DNA from: Cyathus striatus
Lineage: Eukaryota; Basidiomycota; Agaricomycetes; Agaricales; Nidulariaceae
Reading direction: 5' to 3'
NCBI GenBank assembly: GCA_025738555.1
Contig: JAOVFP010000012.1
Coordinates: forward strand, 1,674,001-1,738,000
Length of the DNA: 64,000 nt
In this document: piece by piece, positions 44,954 to 57,230 of the stretch
Layout: the number at the start of each line of letters is the position of its first letter
Position numbering within the stretch: position 1 is the stretch's first letter
Translations under genes and position numbers: made by a program
The notes under the pieces: model-generated
What the model saw: only the letters and a program-made list of their open reading frames with translations
What the model was told of the DNA's origin: nothing
Database searches by the model: none

Positions 44954-47699
44954 AAGGAAAGACTTCTTTGTATGACTGGTACTATACCCTTTGCCGGAAA
45001 ACTGATAAGTGCAAGTTGGAAAATGAAATTGTGAGCAGTAAAGATAAAACTTTCAAACTGCACATGTACTAACATATTTATAGAATCGCTACAATGAATT
45101 TAGAAATATAGTACGAATGTGGAGAATTCTTTTCATGTGTAAGCGAGGTGGCCGAGGTGAATCTACTGAGGGTATTATGGGTACAAAGTTAGGGGAGCTT
45201 ACAGTGGAATGCCCTGCATGTCCTCATCCTGAGAAAAATCTTCCTGAGGGCTGGGAAACAACAGAATCAATGAGGTATGCCTAGTTTATCATACTTGAAG
45301 TGATTTAATTAATTATTTTAAAGATATTTGTATGCTATGTATTTGGCAATTGATGCAAATTTTAAGTTGAGCTGCAAGGAGCATGGCATTCAGGACATTG
45401 AGCTCATGCCTGGGTGGGGTCCTTTTGTTGAAGATAAAAGTTATCAAGAACACCTTGGAAATCACATTGAAAATCCAGAAGTATGTAATATGCCTTTTCT
45501 TTACACAAATCTAATAAATTTCAATAGATCAACACTTGTGATTCAGCTCATGATGCAATTCTTCAAGCTGGAATATGCTCAGCTCCATGTCATTCAGTGA
45601 CTGGAACAGGACTTGTAATTTGTTCCAGACATACCTTAATTCGCCCTAATGGTGCTGGTGATTTACAGAAAGGGGAACGGCAAGTATAAATTGTTAACCA
45701 TTACAATTTTAATATTTATAACCTTGATAGATACTGCAACATTGACTACATTTTACTTTCAACACTTGCTAGTGTTAATCTTCCATGGATTATGATCACA
45801 TATGATATTGGATGTCAGTGGTCAAAAAATTTATGGCAACGAATAAATTCATACCCTGAGTCTATGAGAGTTTCTCCAAATACAAAGATTGATGTTGGAG
45901 TTCCTTCTTGGCATATAAATGGTCATGGAAGTTCATGTCGTAGTAATTTTGCATTGGCATATATGCCAGGGGCTGGTAGAACTTGTGGGGAGGAAGTTGA
46001 AACTACTTGGTCCAGTAGCAATCATCTTCATCCAAGTACACATGAAATGGGTCCAGCAGCACGTCATGAAGTACTCAATGACCATTGGACTGACTGGAAC
46101 TTTCAAAAGTCAATTGGCTTTCATTAGTGTTTCACTTTGCTATGTGATATATATATGAATTGATTACTATAGGCAAACTTTTTCTTAAAAAATATAATGA
46201 AGCTGTTCAAATGAGTAAAAAGCAAAAAGATATATTTGATAAATTCAATGCTACATTTATACCTAGTGTCACAGCTAAGTGGGAGTCTCAACTTATAGCA
46301 TGGAATCTTGACCACACCAATCCAAATCCATATGATGAACCAGAGTGCAGTAAGTTAAAATTTTATACTAAAATGAAGCTAATATATTGTTAAGCAACCA
46401 CTTTGCAAGATGTGAGACTTGAGCTTACACATGAAGAAGCTTCAGATGCTAAAAAAGGAATCACCCCAAAACATAAAATGACCTTGACAAAACTTTTACT
46501 TGTTGGGTTTGAGTTGGAAGAGCAACAGTATGTCAAAAGTTACAAGAACTGTACATAAACTGACATTATTTAGTAGATTTAAACTTAAACTTGAGATTTC
46601 AAAGCTGGGAAATAAACCAACATCAACTAAGTTAGCTGATATTGAAGAAAAACACATTGCTCTTAGCACACGCATTAAAAACTGGCAAGAAGTTCAAATA
46701 GTCTATATGCCAGAAGTAGCTGATCTATTAGCATCCACATCAATTAATAATAGTGGTGACAACATTAAAACTGAGTTACTTCCATTATATCTTCCTTCAT
46801 CTCTTCCAATTCAATTACATGCTAACTCAGAAATAAAAAAACCAGCTGATTCAGAACTAAAATTAAGGCTTGCACTAGCCCATGATACATTAGCTGAAAT
46901 TCGACGCCATTTACGAATAACCTCAACTGTGCGGTTATTTAAGAGGCTTAATACATCTGGAACTGGAAATAAGTCAAATACTCGCATGTGGAAGTTGCAT
47001 GCAAAATATAAAGCAAGAGTAAAAGTTTATGCTGATCAATATCAATTGGCACATTCAGCAGTGGCTAAACTTGATCCAAACGGAGAATGGAAAGAATATT
47101 TACTTGAGCTTAAAAAAGAGGATTTGAAAGGACCAGAATATGAACCTAATGATTCATCAAGCAATGGTCGACATGTAATGTCATGGATATGGCTTGTATC
47201 TCACACATCTTCCAAGGGAGATAATAGTGAAAATGAAGTAAATGATAGTTTAAGAGTGGAATGGGCAAAATCTCATGCCAGAAGAGACAGATGGTTGGAA
47301 GAATTACATATTCTTAGAGAGGAGATGAGACGTATTATTCAATATTATGAGTGGAAAGAAAAATGGTGGGGAAACATATGCAAAACAAGAAACAATGAAA
47401 AAAATATTGGTTCTGATATAAAACAAGGTGTTATGGCATATGCTTTAAAGCAAGCATCAATTTGTAAGATGTTAGCTAAGAGCTGTGCTGAGTGGTGGCT
47501 ACCTGCTTTCCAAAGAGACAACTACATGCCAGATTGGAGTAAAAAATATATTACATCAAATGTACTTTTATCTTCACATGCCAAATCTAGCTCTGAAAGC
47601 TCAGAGGAAGAAGTTAGTGATGATAGTGAAGAAGATTGGGAAGATGAGCAAGATGCAACATTTGAAGATAATTTGGATCTATTTGATCAAGTAGGTTAG
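44954..47699 (+). pseudogene. KDZ transposase of element W, 3' part
   Basis: Continues the exon cut by X (GKTSLYDWYYTLCRKTDKC), donor at 45,031. Exon 45,084-45,274 carries a second cysteine pair (VECPACPHPEKNLPEGW). Exon 45,324-45,480 has YLAIDANFKLSC with the first catalytic Asp and MPGWGPFVEDKSYQ. Exon 45,528-45,679 ends at a GC donor (GCAAGT). Exon 45,731-46,130 has TYDIGCQWSKN, WHINGHGSSCRSNFALAY and CGEEVETTWSSSNHL with the remaining Asp and Glu. The final exon, up to 47,699, is a long helical C-terminus (MAYALKQASICKMLAKSC) with an acidic tail. Apart from X, a stop and some doubtful splice sites, the catalytic core is intact. Confidence 0.88.
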
Positions 47700-47844
47700 G
47701 AATAATGCCAACAAACATAGTTCTAGTATAGTTCAGAATATATGTATATATGCCTCATGTACTTTTTCCATTATATCAATACTACAATATAAATTGTTGG
47801 CATGTGACTGTTTATTAGTACCAATAATAAGCTAATATGCACTT

Positions 47845-49759
47845 AAAAATAAGGCATGATCATCTATGATCACCTCCAGAATCACTAGTATTAATTATAA
47901 GTGAATACATGCTTGAAATGACCTATGATCACCTATGATCACCTCCAGAATGATTAGTAGTAATAATAAGTGAATATGTGCTTGAAATGCACCTATGATC
48001 ACCTATGATCACCTCCAGAATGATTAGTAGTAATAATAAGTGAATATGTGCTTGAAATGCACTTATGATCACCTATGATCACCTCCAGAATCATTAGTAG
48101 TAATAATAAGTAAATACATGCTTGAAATGATCTATGATCACCTATGATCACCTCCAGAATGATAAGTAGTAATAATAAGTGAATATGTGTTTGAAATGCA
48201 CCTATGATCACCTATGATCACCTCCAGAATGATTAGTAAGGTAGAGGCATTTCATACTCATCAAATGTCATGTGATGTGACATTGGTGTGACAAGGACTT
48301 ATCAGAGCAGGATTCCCGCTACAAACCAACCACCAACCATTTATTTTCATTCATTGTCATTGTCCTTTTCCACTTTCTCTATAGAAATGCATACTGTAAT
48401 ATTTAAGTAAATGGAGAGGTGGTGTGGAAGTATATAGTAGGTATGGCAAAAGTTAGTGCAAGCCCGAGCTCAACCAAGCTAGAGTTGTAGGATTCAAGTA
48501 GGATTTCGTTAGGAAACTATAGTGAATATGTTTTCTTTCAGTAGTTCTTTCAAAATAGATTCAGGAAGTTCAAAGAATATGGTGGTGGCGATATTTTTGT
48601 GCTATCCAAGCTGGATGCAAATTCTATTCAAACCTGAGCAATACAAATATGTTTCTGACATTTGTATTGTGTTCTTAGCTTTGTATTTCTGATTTATATA
48701 TCCAATAACTTATCCAAACTCTAATTTAATGTTCATCCTTTATGTGGGCTTACATCCAAATCTCCTAGTCAATCTATGTATACAGCCTCACAACAGCTTC
48801 ATCATGTACCAATGTGCACATATTTAACCTTGTCCGATAGTTCATGCTTTCCACATCATTACTGAGAAAAATCGAAATCCACTGCAAGGTAGGTAGACAG
48901 AAATATATAAATTTGGTGGTCTTATAATTTGTAGAATGTTTCTTTGTGAATTGTGAACAAGATTTCTTTGGTTTGTCACGCAGAATCACGCTTTTTCACG
49001 TGATATTAGATGAGTATGTACTGCCCCTACCTTAGTAATAATAAGTGAATATGTGCTTGAAATAACCTATGATCACCTATGATCACCTCCAGAATGATTA
49101 GTAGTAATAATAAGTGAATATGTGCTTGAAGTGCACCTATGATCACCTATGATCACCTCCAGAATCATTAGTAGTAATAATAAGTGAAGACACACTTGGA
49201 ATGACCTATGATTACCTATGATCACCTCCAAAATCATTAGTAGTAATAATAAGTGAAGACACACTTGGAATGACCTATGATTACCTATGATCACCTCCAA
49301 AATCATTAGTAGTAATAATAAGTAAATATGTGCCTGAAATGACCTATGATCACATATGATCACCTCCAGAATAATTAGTAATAATAATAAGTGAATATGT
49401 GCTTGAAATGCACCTATGATCACCTCCAGAAGGATTAGTAGTAATAATAAGTGAAGACACACTTGAAATGACCTATGATCACCTATGATCACCTCCAAAA
49501 TCATTAGTAGTAATAATAAGTGAATATGTGCTTGAAATGACCTATGATCACTTATGATCACCTCCAGAATACTTAGTAGTAATAATAAGTGAATACACAC
49601 TTGAAATGACCTACTATCTAATATGCACTTGAAAACATGGCATGATCACCTATGATCACCATGACATTCATTAGTAACCCATATATTCATTAGTAAATAT
49701 ACAATAGTAGGTGATCAAAAAAACCAGGGCTTTTCATGATCATATTGGCTGACACTCAT
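47845..49759. mobile_element. Right terminus and subterminal array of W
   Basis: Units of about 65-67 bp with ATGATCACCTATGATCACCTCCAG-type cores (TGATCACCTATGATCACC) and AGTAGTAATAATAAGTGAAT run from 47,845 to 48,232 and 49,039 to 49,620, split by element Z. The end near 49,755 reads, inward, GTGTCAGCCAATATGATCAT then GAAAAGCCCTGGTTTT, matching Y. The partner left end of W was not found. Confidence 0.8.
48240..49031. mobile_element. Z: 792-bp MITE, 7-bp TSD
   Basis: TTAGTAA flanks it at 48,233-48,239 and 49,032-49,038. Ends GGTAGAGGCATTTCATACTC and, inverted, GGTAGGGGCAGTACATACTC continue to match through CATCWAATRTCAYGTGA, giving an imperfect TIR of about 36 bp. Non-coding. It interrupts the 65-bp units of W, so it is younger than W. 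Confidence 0.85.
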
Positions 49760-49829
49760 GTGGTATTGTAAAAAGATTTGGTGGGTTCCATAGCAGACAT
49801 GTGTATGTATATATTACTTACATATTCAG

Positions 49830-50105
49830 TTTCATATCCAACATAATTACACTTCATCCCAACAGTTTCCTTTTCCCAAATCTTTCTCATATTGGAATGC
49901 TTGAAGGGTGTTATATGTCAGTGATCCATCTTCCTTCTTTTCCCCTTCCTTGTCCCTTTTCACCTTAGTGGTAACACAAGTTTTGCCCCCCATATGATTA
50001 TGGATAAAGTTCTGAATTCTGACTTTTGAGCACTTTGTATGCTCCCCACATTCTGGACAAATAGCATATCCCTCAGAGTCGACAACTCCTAGTGGTGCTT
50101 ACATG
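49830..50105 (-). pseudogene. Small zinc-finger protein fragment
   Basis: The minus strand reads VVDSEGYAICPECGEHTKCS, then IHNHMGGKTC and a Lys/Glu-rich stretch, ending in a stop after GNCWDE. CPxC ... HxHxxxxxC spacing resembles the short zinc-finger family scattered through agaricomycete genomes. Start missing; no function known to me. Confidence 0.4.
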
Positions 50106-50440
50106 TGCCAATAGCTAATGGCATGCAATAACATACCAAGTGCATCATGAATGTGCTGTGTTCACTGTCAGTGACAACATGCAATAGAAAATAGCTCAAG
50201 GATATAATCATAAGATAAGATAACAAAAATCTTATCTAAAACGATCAAATATGATGCACATCAAGTATTATTTGCATGGTATACTGCTCAGAGGTGCCGA
50301 TCCAACAACAGAACACATAAACCAATAAATATATAGCTAATAATACATTAGAAAAACTCTTCCAGAGCCTCTTGAAGTATAAGTGCAAAGGGTTCCATAG
50401 ATTTTTTTCTGGCCTCCGGCCTGACCCTACCTACCCTACC
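50106..50440. other. No gene seen
   Basis: AT-rich, low CpG. The 3' LTR expected for the adjacent gypsy element is not here. Confidence 0.4.
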
Positions 50441-50444
50441 CCCC

Positions 50445-51047
50445 ATGGGAAATTATGGTTGGCGTGCCCCCTTGGGAAAATGTTCCCTTAGCACTCAAGG
50501 CCGGAACAAAGCCAGAATGAGTCCCAGTCCATCCGGTCCTTTGGAACACTTGGATACCCACATGGGTCCCCCATCTGTTGCACCATCTTGCCAGTCATCT
50601 CGACAAAGCATGAAACAGGCTCGGATCGACAATATGGATGATGAGTTCATTTGTCCTTCATCCGCAGTAGCGGGTCCATCATTCTGATCCTCTAGTGTAA
50701 ATGATTCTGCTAATCTAGTCTCCCTGTCCACATCCATGAATGTCATGACATCCGTCCTAAGCACTATGTGGTTGCAGAACGACACCATCATCTCTCAGCA
50801 GAGGGAGATGATTACTCAACTCGGAAACCTTGCGGATACCAATCGCCAAGTGGTAGGCGAACTTGGTAGGCTAACCCGAGTCATTGCCGAAGTATCCGAG
50901 CACGTTGTCCATGTTTCCAACATCGAAACCCTGCTTGCGGAATGCCTCTGGGATCTGGATGTGTATGAGGAAGTTGTAACAGGTTCCGGGATTGCGTCGG
51001 AAGGTGAAGTAGTAGCTCGGGTCGAGTCGCAAATGCAGAGGGAGTGA
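50445..51047 (+). pseudogene. Coiled-coil ORF convergent to gypsy integrase
   Basis: One frame from 50,445 to 51,047 (about 200 codons) is broken by a single TGA at 50,685. The first half is Ser/Pro-rich (RMSPSPSGPLEHLD); the second, from 50,736, is a heptad-like helix (MITQLGNLADTNRQVVGELG, RLTRVIAEVSEHVVHV). CpG content matches the gypsy element next door and differs from the AT-rich sequence to the left, which suggests it belongs to the gypsy element or a fused partner. It converges on the integrase end with 125 bp between. Function unknown. Confidence 0.5.
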
Positions 51048-51171
51048 TGGAAATGGTCGTAACATGTTATCGAAGAATTAAATGTACTTGTATCTCGTTT
51101 ATTGCTTGTTATTCGTTGTTTTTGGTTTTTGTATAAGGTGAAACTGCAAGTGGATAATAAGTAACGTGAAT

Positions 51172-54100
51172 TTAAGAAATAGGAATAGGGCCAGGCTTAT
51201 CCGGATAGCGGGAGTGGAACTCTTCAATGATATCCGTAGCGTGTTCCAGTTCCGTGGCTGGAAGCCATGAAAACTCTTCATCAGTCCCTTCATACCCTAG
51301 CCAGTGTATGTAGTACCTCAGTTTGCAACGCAAACAATGATCCAGTTTAGAGTCCAAGATTTCCAAGACCTCATATTCAATATCACCATCAACCTGGACA
51401 GGTGGAGGTGGAGGAATAATGCGATCTGGAATAGTATTTTCAGTATTGGGTTCAAGCATGGATACATGGAATACTGGGTGGACTGCACGAAATTGTTCTG
51501 GAAGGCACAAGGTACGCGAATGCGATCCAGCAAGTGCAATGACTTCAAAAGGTCCTAGGAACTTTTCTGCAAGTTTCCGGGATGGTTGGGTTGTCCAGAA
51601 GTACTCGGCTTTGATGTATACCTGTGTCCCAATGGGGAATGCAGGTGCGGGTTTGCAATGCGCATCGGCGGGTGCTTGGTAACGTTTCTGCGCACTGAGT
51701 ATTTCAGTCCGAAGCATCTCGTGAAGTTCCTCGAGGTTTACTGCGAAGTGAGATCACGTTCCGGATGTATTGCAAGGTTTGGGTGATAACCCTTGTTTGC
51801 ATAGAACGGTGAAATTCCTGTGGTGCACTCAGTGCATTATTGTAAGCAAATTCAGCAAGAGGTAAGAGATCACACCAGTTATCCTGCTGATAGTTGCAGT
51901 AGGCCCGAAGGTATTGTTCCAGAGTTTGGTTTGTGTGTTCCGTTTGGCCGTCGCCTTCGGGGTGATAATCCAAGGTGAAATGTAAAGTGATGTCGAGGGC
52001 TGTACCGAGGGAATGGAAGAAATGCGACACAAACTCGGAACCACGATTGGAAGTGATGTGTTCCAGGACTCCGTGCTTGGAAAAGACATGAAGTACAAAT
52101 AGAAGCGCAAGGTCGGAAGAAGAGCAAGTGGTATGAGTGGGAATGAAGATAGACTGCTTGGAGAAACGATCCACGATAATGAGTATAGAATCATACTTGG
52201 AAGCCGATGATTTTGGAAGTTGATCTATGAAATCCATAGATATCGAGTGCCATGGGCATCCAGGAACTGGAAGTTGTTTCAGGGTTCTGTACGGGCAGTG
52301 GCGCTGTGGTTTAGAACGCATGCAAGTATTACAAGACTTACAATAGTCCTTTACAAACGTCCATATAAGCGGCCAAGTATATTCGCGTCGAATTAGCTTG
52401 AGGGTCTTGTTCTGTCCAAGGTGTCCTGAAAGCGGGTGGTTGTGTTTGTACTGTAAAACCCGAAGCCGAATGGTTCCAGAGTCTGGAACATAGATCCGGT
52501 TATCTAGATGGAGGAAACCATCCAGGGTTACAGTCCAACGATTCTTGGGAGTCCGCATTCGGATAACTGTGACCGGGTCATTAGGGAGAGCTGATAATAT
52601 ATCAGTATGTAACTGTTCAATGTCCATGATGATACTAGCGCGAAGAGCAGGTACAATAAGTGATGTTGCTCAGAGAGAAGTGATAAGCTGTTCCTGTGTG
52701 AACACTGGACGATAGTTATGTGGATTGACCTTAGCGTAGTCGCTATCCCCCTCTTTAGGGTAGACATCCCATCATCTAGTCAGAGCATCCAGCTTCGCCC
52801 CGAGTTTTCCGGGTCGAAAGCGGATAACTAGATTGAACTGGGAAAGATACTCGGACCATCAGGCTTGTCGTCGGGACAAGATCTTGGTTGTGGAAAAGTA
52901 TTCCAAGTTCTTGTGGTCTGTGACGATGTCAATGGGTGAACCGAAACCTTCCAGGTAATGATGCCAGACTTGGAATGCTTTGAAGATAGCAAGCAATTCC
53001 TTGTCATGGGTGTCGTAGTTTAACTCAGGAGGTGTAAAGGTTCGTGAGTGGAAAGCGATAGGGTGAATCTCGCCATCATCGGAAACTATAGACAGGATAG
53101 CAGCCAACGCATAATCCGAAGCATCAGTTTCCACGATGAGCTGCTTGTCGGGAACCCAATGGGTAAGAATGGGTGCCGACGTGAAAGCGTCCTTAAGTTC
53201 AGTGAAAGTGGAACAGCATTTTTCCAAGAAGTTCCACGGATTACCCTTCCGGGTAAGGTGGGTGAGCGGAACAACTATGTCGGAATAGTTGTATATAAAA
53301 CACCAATAGAAATTAGCAAACTCAAGGAAAGATTGAATGTCTTTTACTTTCCTTGGTTCAGGCCATTCTTGAATAGTCTTCACCTTTGTTGGAGACATGG
53401 TGAGACTGTTGGGCGATAGTATATATCTGAGATATTCCATGGATTCCGAGTGGAACTCACACTTATCCGTGCGTGCATACAACCCGTGCTTCCGGAGTCG
53501 ACGCAAAACTTCCCTGACATGTTGGCGATGTTGTGCAAGGTTATCAGAGTATATAAGGATGTCATCCAAATAAACTATGACGCACACATCGAGAAGATCT
53601 TTGAAAACGTCGTTCATGAAGCGTTGGAAACCCGCGGGTGCATTGGAAAGTCCAAAGGGCATGACTAGCCATTCAAAGGATCCATAGCGAGTCCAGAAAG
53701 CAGTTTTCCATTCATTGTCCTTGGCAATGCGGACCAGATGGTACACATGACACAGGTCGATCTTGGTGTAGATACGGGCGCGACGGGGACTGTTGAGCAA
53801 ATCTGAAATGAGTGGCAAAGGATAACAATCCTTTTTAGAAATAGCGTTCAACCTGCGGAAATCCACACAAAGCCGAAGCGATCTGTCCTTCTTGTGGACA
53901 AAAAGGACGGGAGCCCCATGCGGAGAGTGCGAAGGTTGAATGAATCCGATCCGGATATGTTCATCGATGAAATCCCGAAGAGTGGAAAGCTCGGATTGGG
54001 AAAGGGAATAGATCTGACCTACAGGAGGTGAAGCACCTTCCTCTATGTTGATCTTTAAGTCATAGGGACGGTGAGGGGCAAGTGTATCTGCCTGGGACTT

Positions 54101-54787
54101 GCTAAATACATCAGCAAACTCGTGATACTCAGATTGTATGGAAGAGAGATCCAGAGCTTCCTCTGGATTGAGGGCAGCGGCAGAAGTGACAGCACCAAGC
54201 TGGATACAGAAAGTCTGTGCTCCCTCTAAATGGCATGCACGCGAGAAGGCAGCACCATTTATTAGCGAAATGCTAGGAGGAGGTGGCAGAGACTCATCAG
54301 GAGTGACCGGAGATGGATCCTCGGAAGCGGAACCTGGTTCCAAGATCCCGGATTTGAGTGGAAGTTGCTCGGAAGTGTCTGGAGTCTGGAATGTTAATGA
54401 GCCCGATACCCAGTCAATCAACGGATTGAAGCAGGTGAGCCAATTGTATCCTAGGACTGCAGAACACACGGAATCAAGAGATGTCACATAGAGTTCAACT
54501 GTAATACATTCACTGGTAGGGAATAGTACAGGCAGTGTAACAAACTCGGTTATTACATGGTTGCTGGTGCCATCAAAGAGTCTGAGAGTGATGGGTGGAG
54601 TAGGTGAGGTAGGTATAGCATGTGTCTGAATGAAAGATGAATCCATAAAACAATGGGTAGAACCCGAATTGACTAGAGCGCTATATGAAACTGTACAGGG
54701 TGTAGGGAGAGCATGGATGGTACTACAGAGCGAAATGTGAAGTGCATTGGGGTCTGAAAGAGTGGAAGCGTTAAGTCTTACCTGCAT
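51172..54787 (-). pseudogene. pol of the gypsy element
   Basis: 54,787-52,859: protease with LVNSGSTHCFMD, where retropepsins have DSG; RT with DFRRLNAISKKDCYPLPLI and the catalytic YLDDILIYSD; RNase H with ETDASDYALAAIL. TGA stops follow at RQA-WSE, LTR-WDV and ITSL-ATS. 52,627-51,704: integrase with the HHCC zinc module (HPLSGHLGQNKTLKLIRREY ... CKSCNTCMRSK), SMDFIDQLP (first Asp), TSNRGSEF, where the second catalytic Asp is Asn, and DYHPEGDGQTEH (Glu). A frameshift near 51,745 leads to the chromodomain (YEVLEILDSKLD, YYIHWLGYEGTDEEFSWLP) ending at 51,172. Protease and integrase cannot be active as read. Confidence 0.9.
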
Positions 54788-54849
54788 CGGCTGCGCACAA
54801 GGGGGAACAACGTGGTCCTCGGCTTGTGTGGTGTCCAGAGGACTGCTCC

Positions 54850-56377
54850 CTATTTTTTCGAACCTGAAGCCGGGTTGGAAAGAGGTGCAGACCTGCGGGT
54901 CGAGGGACCCACAGAAGCCAATGTAGGAGCCGAAGTGGATAATCCGGATGCCCGGGCTCTAGCCGCAGAAGAGGCAGAGCGGGGACATTCTTTGGCACGA
55001 TGCCCCAGATTACCACAGAACAAGCATAGATTGTTGTCCATGCGATGCTGACATTCTTGTGGCAAGAGTTTGCCATCTCGACCAACCTTGTCATTCAATT
55101 CTGGCCTCTGTTGCTGAGGAGGCTGCGACGAATGAGGCGGGTGACTACCAGCATGGTGGGGATAGCTCAGACGGGGTGCATATTGACCCAAAGCAAGGCA
55201 AGAAGGCACCGAGGTGACTGCGGGGTGGTTTGTAGGAGCTCTAACAGAGCTATCCAGAACCCAGACCCCGAGGCTGGTGGGATTCCCGTGTACGCTCGGA
55301 CTGGCATTCCCAGTACCAACTATCGATCCCTTGAGCTAGCTTAATCATTCTGCGCTTTGTGGTAGGTTTCCCAACATGAGAGATCTCATCCTTAATGCAA
55401 CCCGGAAACCCGGAATAGAGTCGGTGGCATAAGGATTTATCATCCCAGTCGGTGCGCTGTGCAAGCCTGTTGAACTGTACAAGATATTTGGACAGTTTCT
55501 GTGAATCCTTCATAACGAGGACATCCAGATCATTCTCGGCATCCCCTTCTGGGTTCGCTAACCCGAAGTTATCCTCTAGCATGACGACGAAAACCTCCCA
55601 AGAGTGAAGGAACTCATCATCAGTGTAGGGATTGGAGAGGGTCAGCATAACAAGCTGAAGCGCGGTATCCCGAAGATATGTGAGAGTGAAGTTGACCTGG
55701 GAATGTCCATCCGAGTATTGGGAAGGATTATTCCGGAAGTAAATCTGACACTGAGTGATGAACTGCTCCAACTTCTCAGCACTGGAACCATCAAACGTAT
55801 CTGGCTTTTGTACGTTGTGTTCCCAACATGATCCAGATGTACCCCAGGCGGTTTCCGCAACCCTCAAGAGAGCTTCGGCAAACCGGTCTTCCCGGGAGTG
55901 GCGCAGAAGAGCTGTGCACCTGGGATTGTCGACATCATCCTCATCACCATCATCCCCTGAGTCTGAGGATGGTGGAGATGGAGGGTTGGGCTGAGATGGA
56001 GGTAGAGGTGGCAGCCCAATGGTACCACCATCGGAGCCATGACCCTCAGGAGTGTCCTGGTCTGCTGCGACTGTACCGTATGGTGGTGGAGTGCCATCCG
56101 GAGGAGCCTGAGCGGATCCAAGGTTCCTGGCAGCAGGAACAGAAAGTAGCTGAGCGGAAGTCGAGGGTGGACCCAGGAAAGTAGCACTAGGAGGTGGTGC
56201 TGGACTGGGTGTAACCCGAGACGGTGTAGAAGGTAGAGAACCTGAAGTACTCCTTGGAGGCTGTTGCCTCATAGCTGCACGGGTGGCACGAGCACCCACA
56301 GCATTGGTATGACTAGCGGTATGCGCTGTGCGAGTAACCGAAGTCCCAGTTGGAGCCATGATAGAAGAGATATCCAA
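54850..56377 (-). pseudogene. gag of the gypsy element
   Basis: ATG at 56,377 or, more likely by the conserved start, at 56,359 (MAPTGTS). N-terminal Ala/Pro/Ser-rich region, then the capsid core (AEKLEQFITQCQIYFRNN, QVNFTLTYLRDTALQL, LVQFNRLAQRTDWDD, RLYSGFPGCIKDEI). The frame ends at 55,250 and changes between there and 55,209, where the nucleocapsid zinc knuckle LCLFCGNLGHRAKECP (CCHC) continues to 54,850. The first shift looks like a disabling indel; the change from the knuckle frame to the pol frame could be normal programmed frameshifting. Confidence 0.85.
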
Positions 56378-57162
56378 GGTATCAGTATTCGTATACTGTT
56401 ACATACCGATTCCCTTCCTACTGGGAAATGAATGCGATGACACCCGGAGGGCGTGGGAGAACTATAACGGAAACCCGAAGTGAGTACGGGTATGGGAACG
56501 AGAGCGGAAGTGCGGAAGTGAACCGTGGCTTCAGCGTATGTGCTGCGCCGCCTGGATATCCCCAGGGAATGGTTCATATTTCACAACAGACGATATCCAA
56601 TGTAAGGAAACGTTCCAGAGTATAAGAGAGGGCTTCGCCACTACACTAGGCAGTGGGAGAGAAACCCGAAGGAAAACTCAGAGCGGGTTTCGGAACTTAG
56701 TGTAGGAAGAAAGTGTACAGAGTTGATACGAATACTGAAGACTACTTATTACATCTGGAAGACTACTTATACTAAGTAGGAACCTGTAGATACGAATGTA
56801 GAAGTATTATACAAAGGACAAGTCAAAGGAGTAAGTAGGAAATGAAGTCTTGGCAAAGCGGAGTAGGGGCGCAAATGATGTGCTCAGAATGAAGAATAAG
56901 GAACTAATCTACAAAGGCCATAATGAAACGTATAAGTAGGAATGGAAGAGAGGAGTAATAGAATGATGACGTGGTGAGGCCGTCATAAGAGAAAGTATGT
57001 ATCCGAAGTATCCAATAGAAAACCCGACAGGTTCCGGGTATGTTCCCAGGTGGGAACATCGGGAAGTGTAAACCCGAAGCGGGTACATTCCGGGAACGGA
57101 CCGGGTATGTTAGAAGGTCACGTGGGAACGTCGGCACGATGTATCCAGACACGGATATAACA

Positions 57163-57230
57163 GAATCTTTGTAATCCACACAGATCTGCACAGATTCCAT
57201 ACAGAACACATGGCTCAGTGTAAAGAGCTC
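57163..57230. mobile_element. E6: end fragment of an E-family element
   Basis: Contains ACACAGATCTGCACAGATTC palindromic repeats and ends CAGTGTAAAGAGCTC at 57,230, the GAGCTC end of the family. The rest was lost at the gypsy LTR boundary. The NB-ARC frame resumes directly at 57,231, so E6 inserted in that gene. Confidence 0.65.

Larger units (their letters stand above)
51172..57162 (-). mobile_element. Ty3/gypsy chromovirus, 5' LTR but no 3' LTR
   Basis: Minus-strand LTR retrotransposon: 5' LTR 57,162 to about 56,600 (starts TGTTATATCCGTGTCTGGAT), gag, then pol with protease, RT, RNase H, integrase and a C-terminal chromodomain. Order and chromodomain place it among chromoviruses like marY1 of Tricholoma. 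No LTR copy lies between 51,172 and 49,800, so the 3' end is lost. It abuts the GAGCTC end of an E-family element (57,163-57,230). Many CpGs survive, so it is younger than the copy at 8.9-12.2 kb. Confidence 0.88.
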
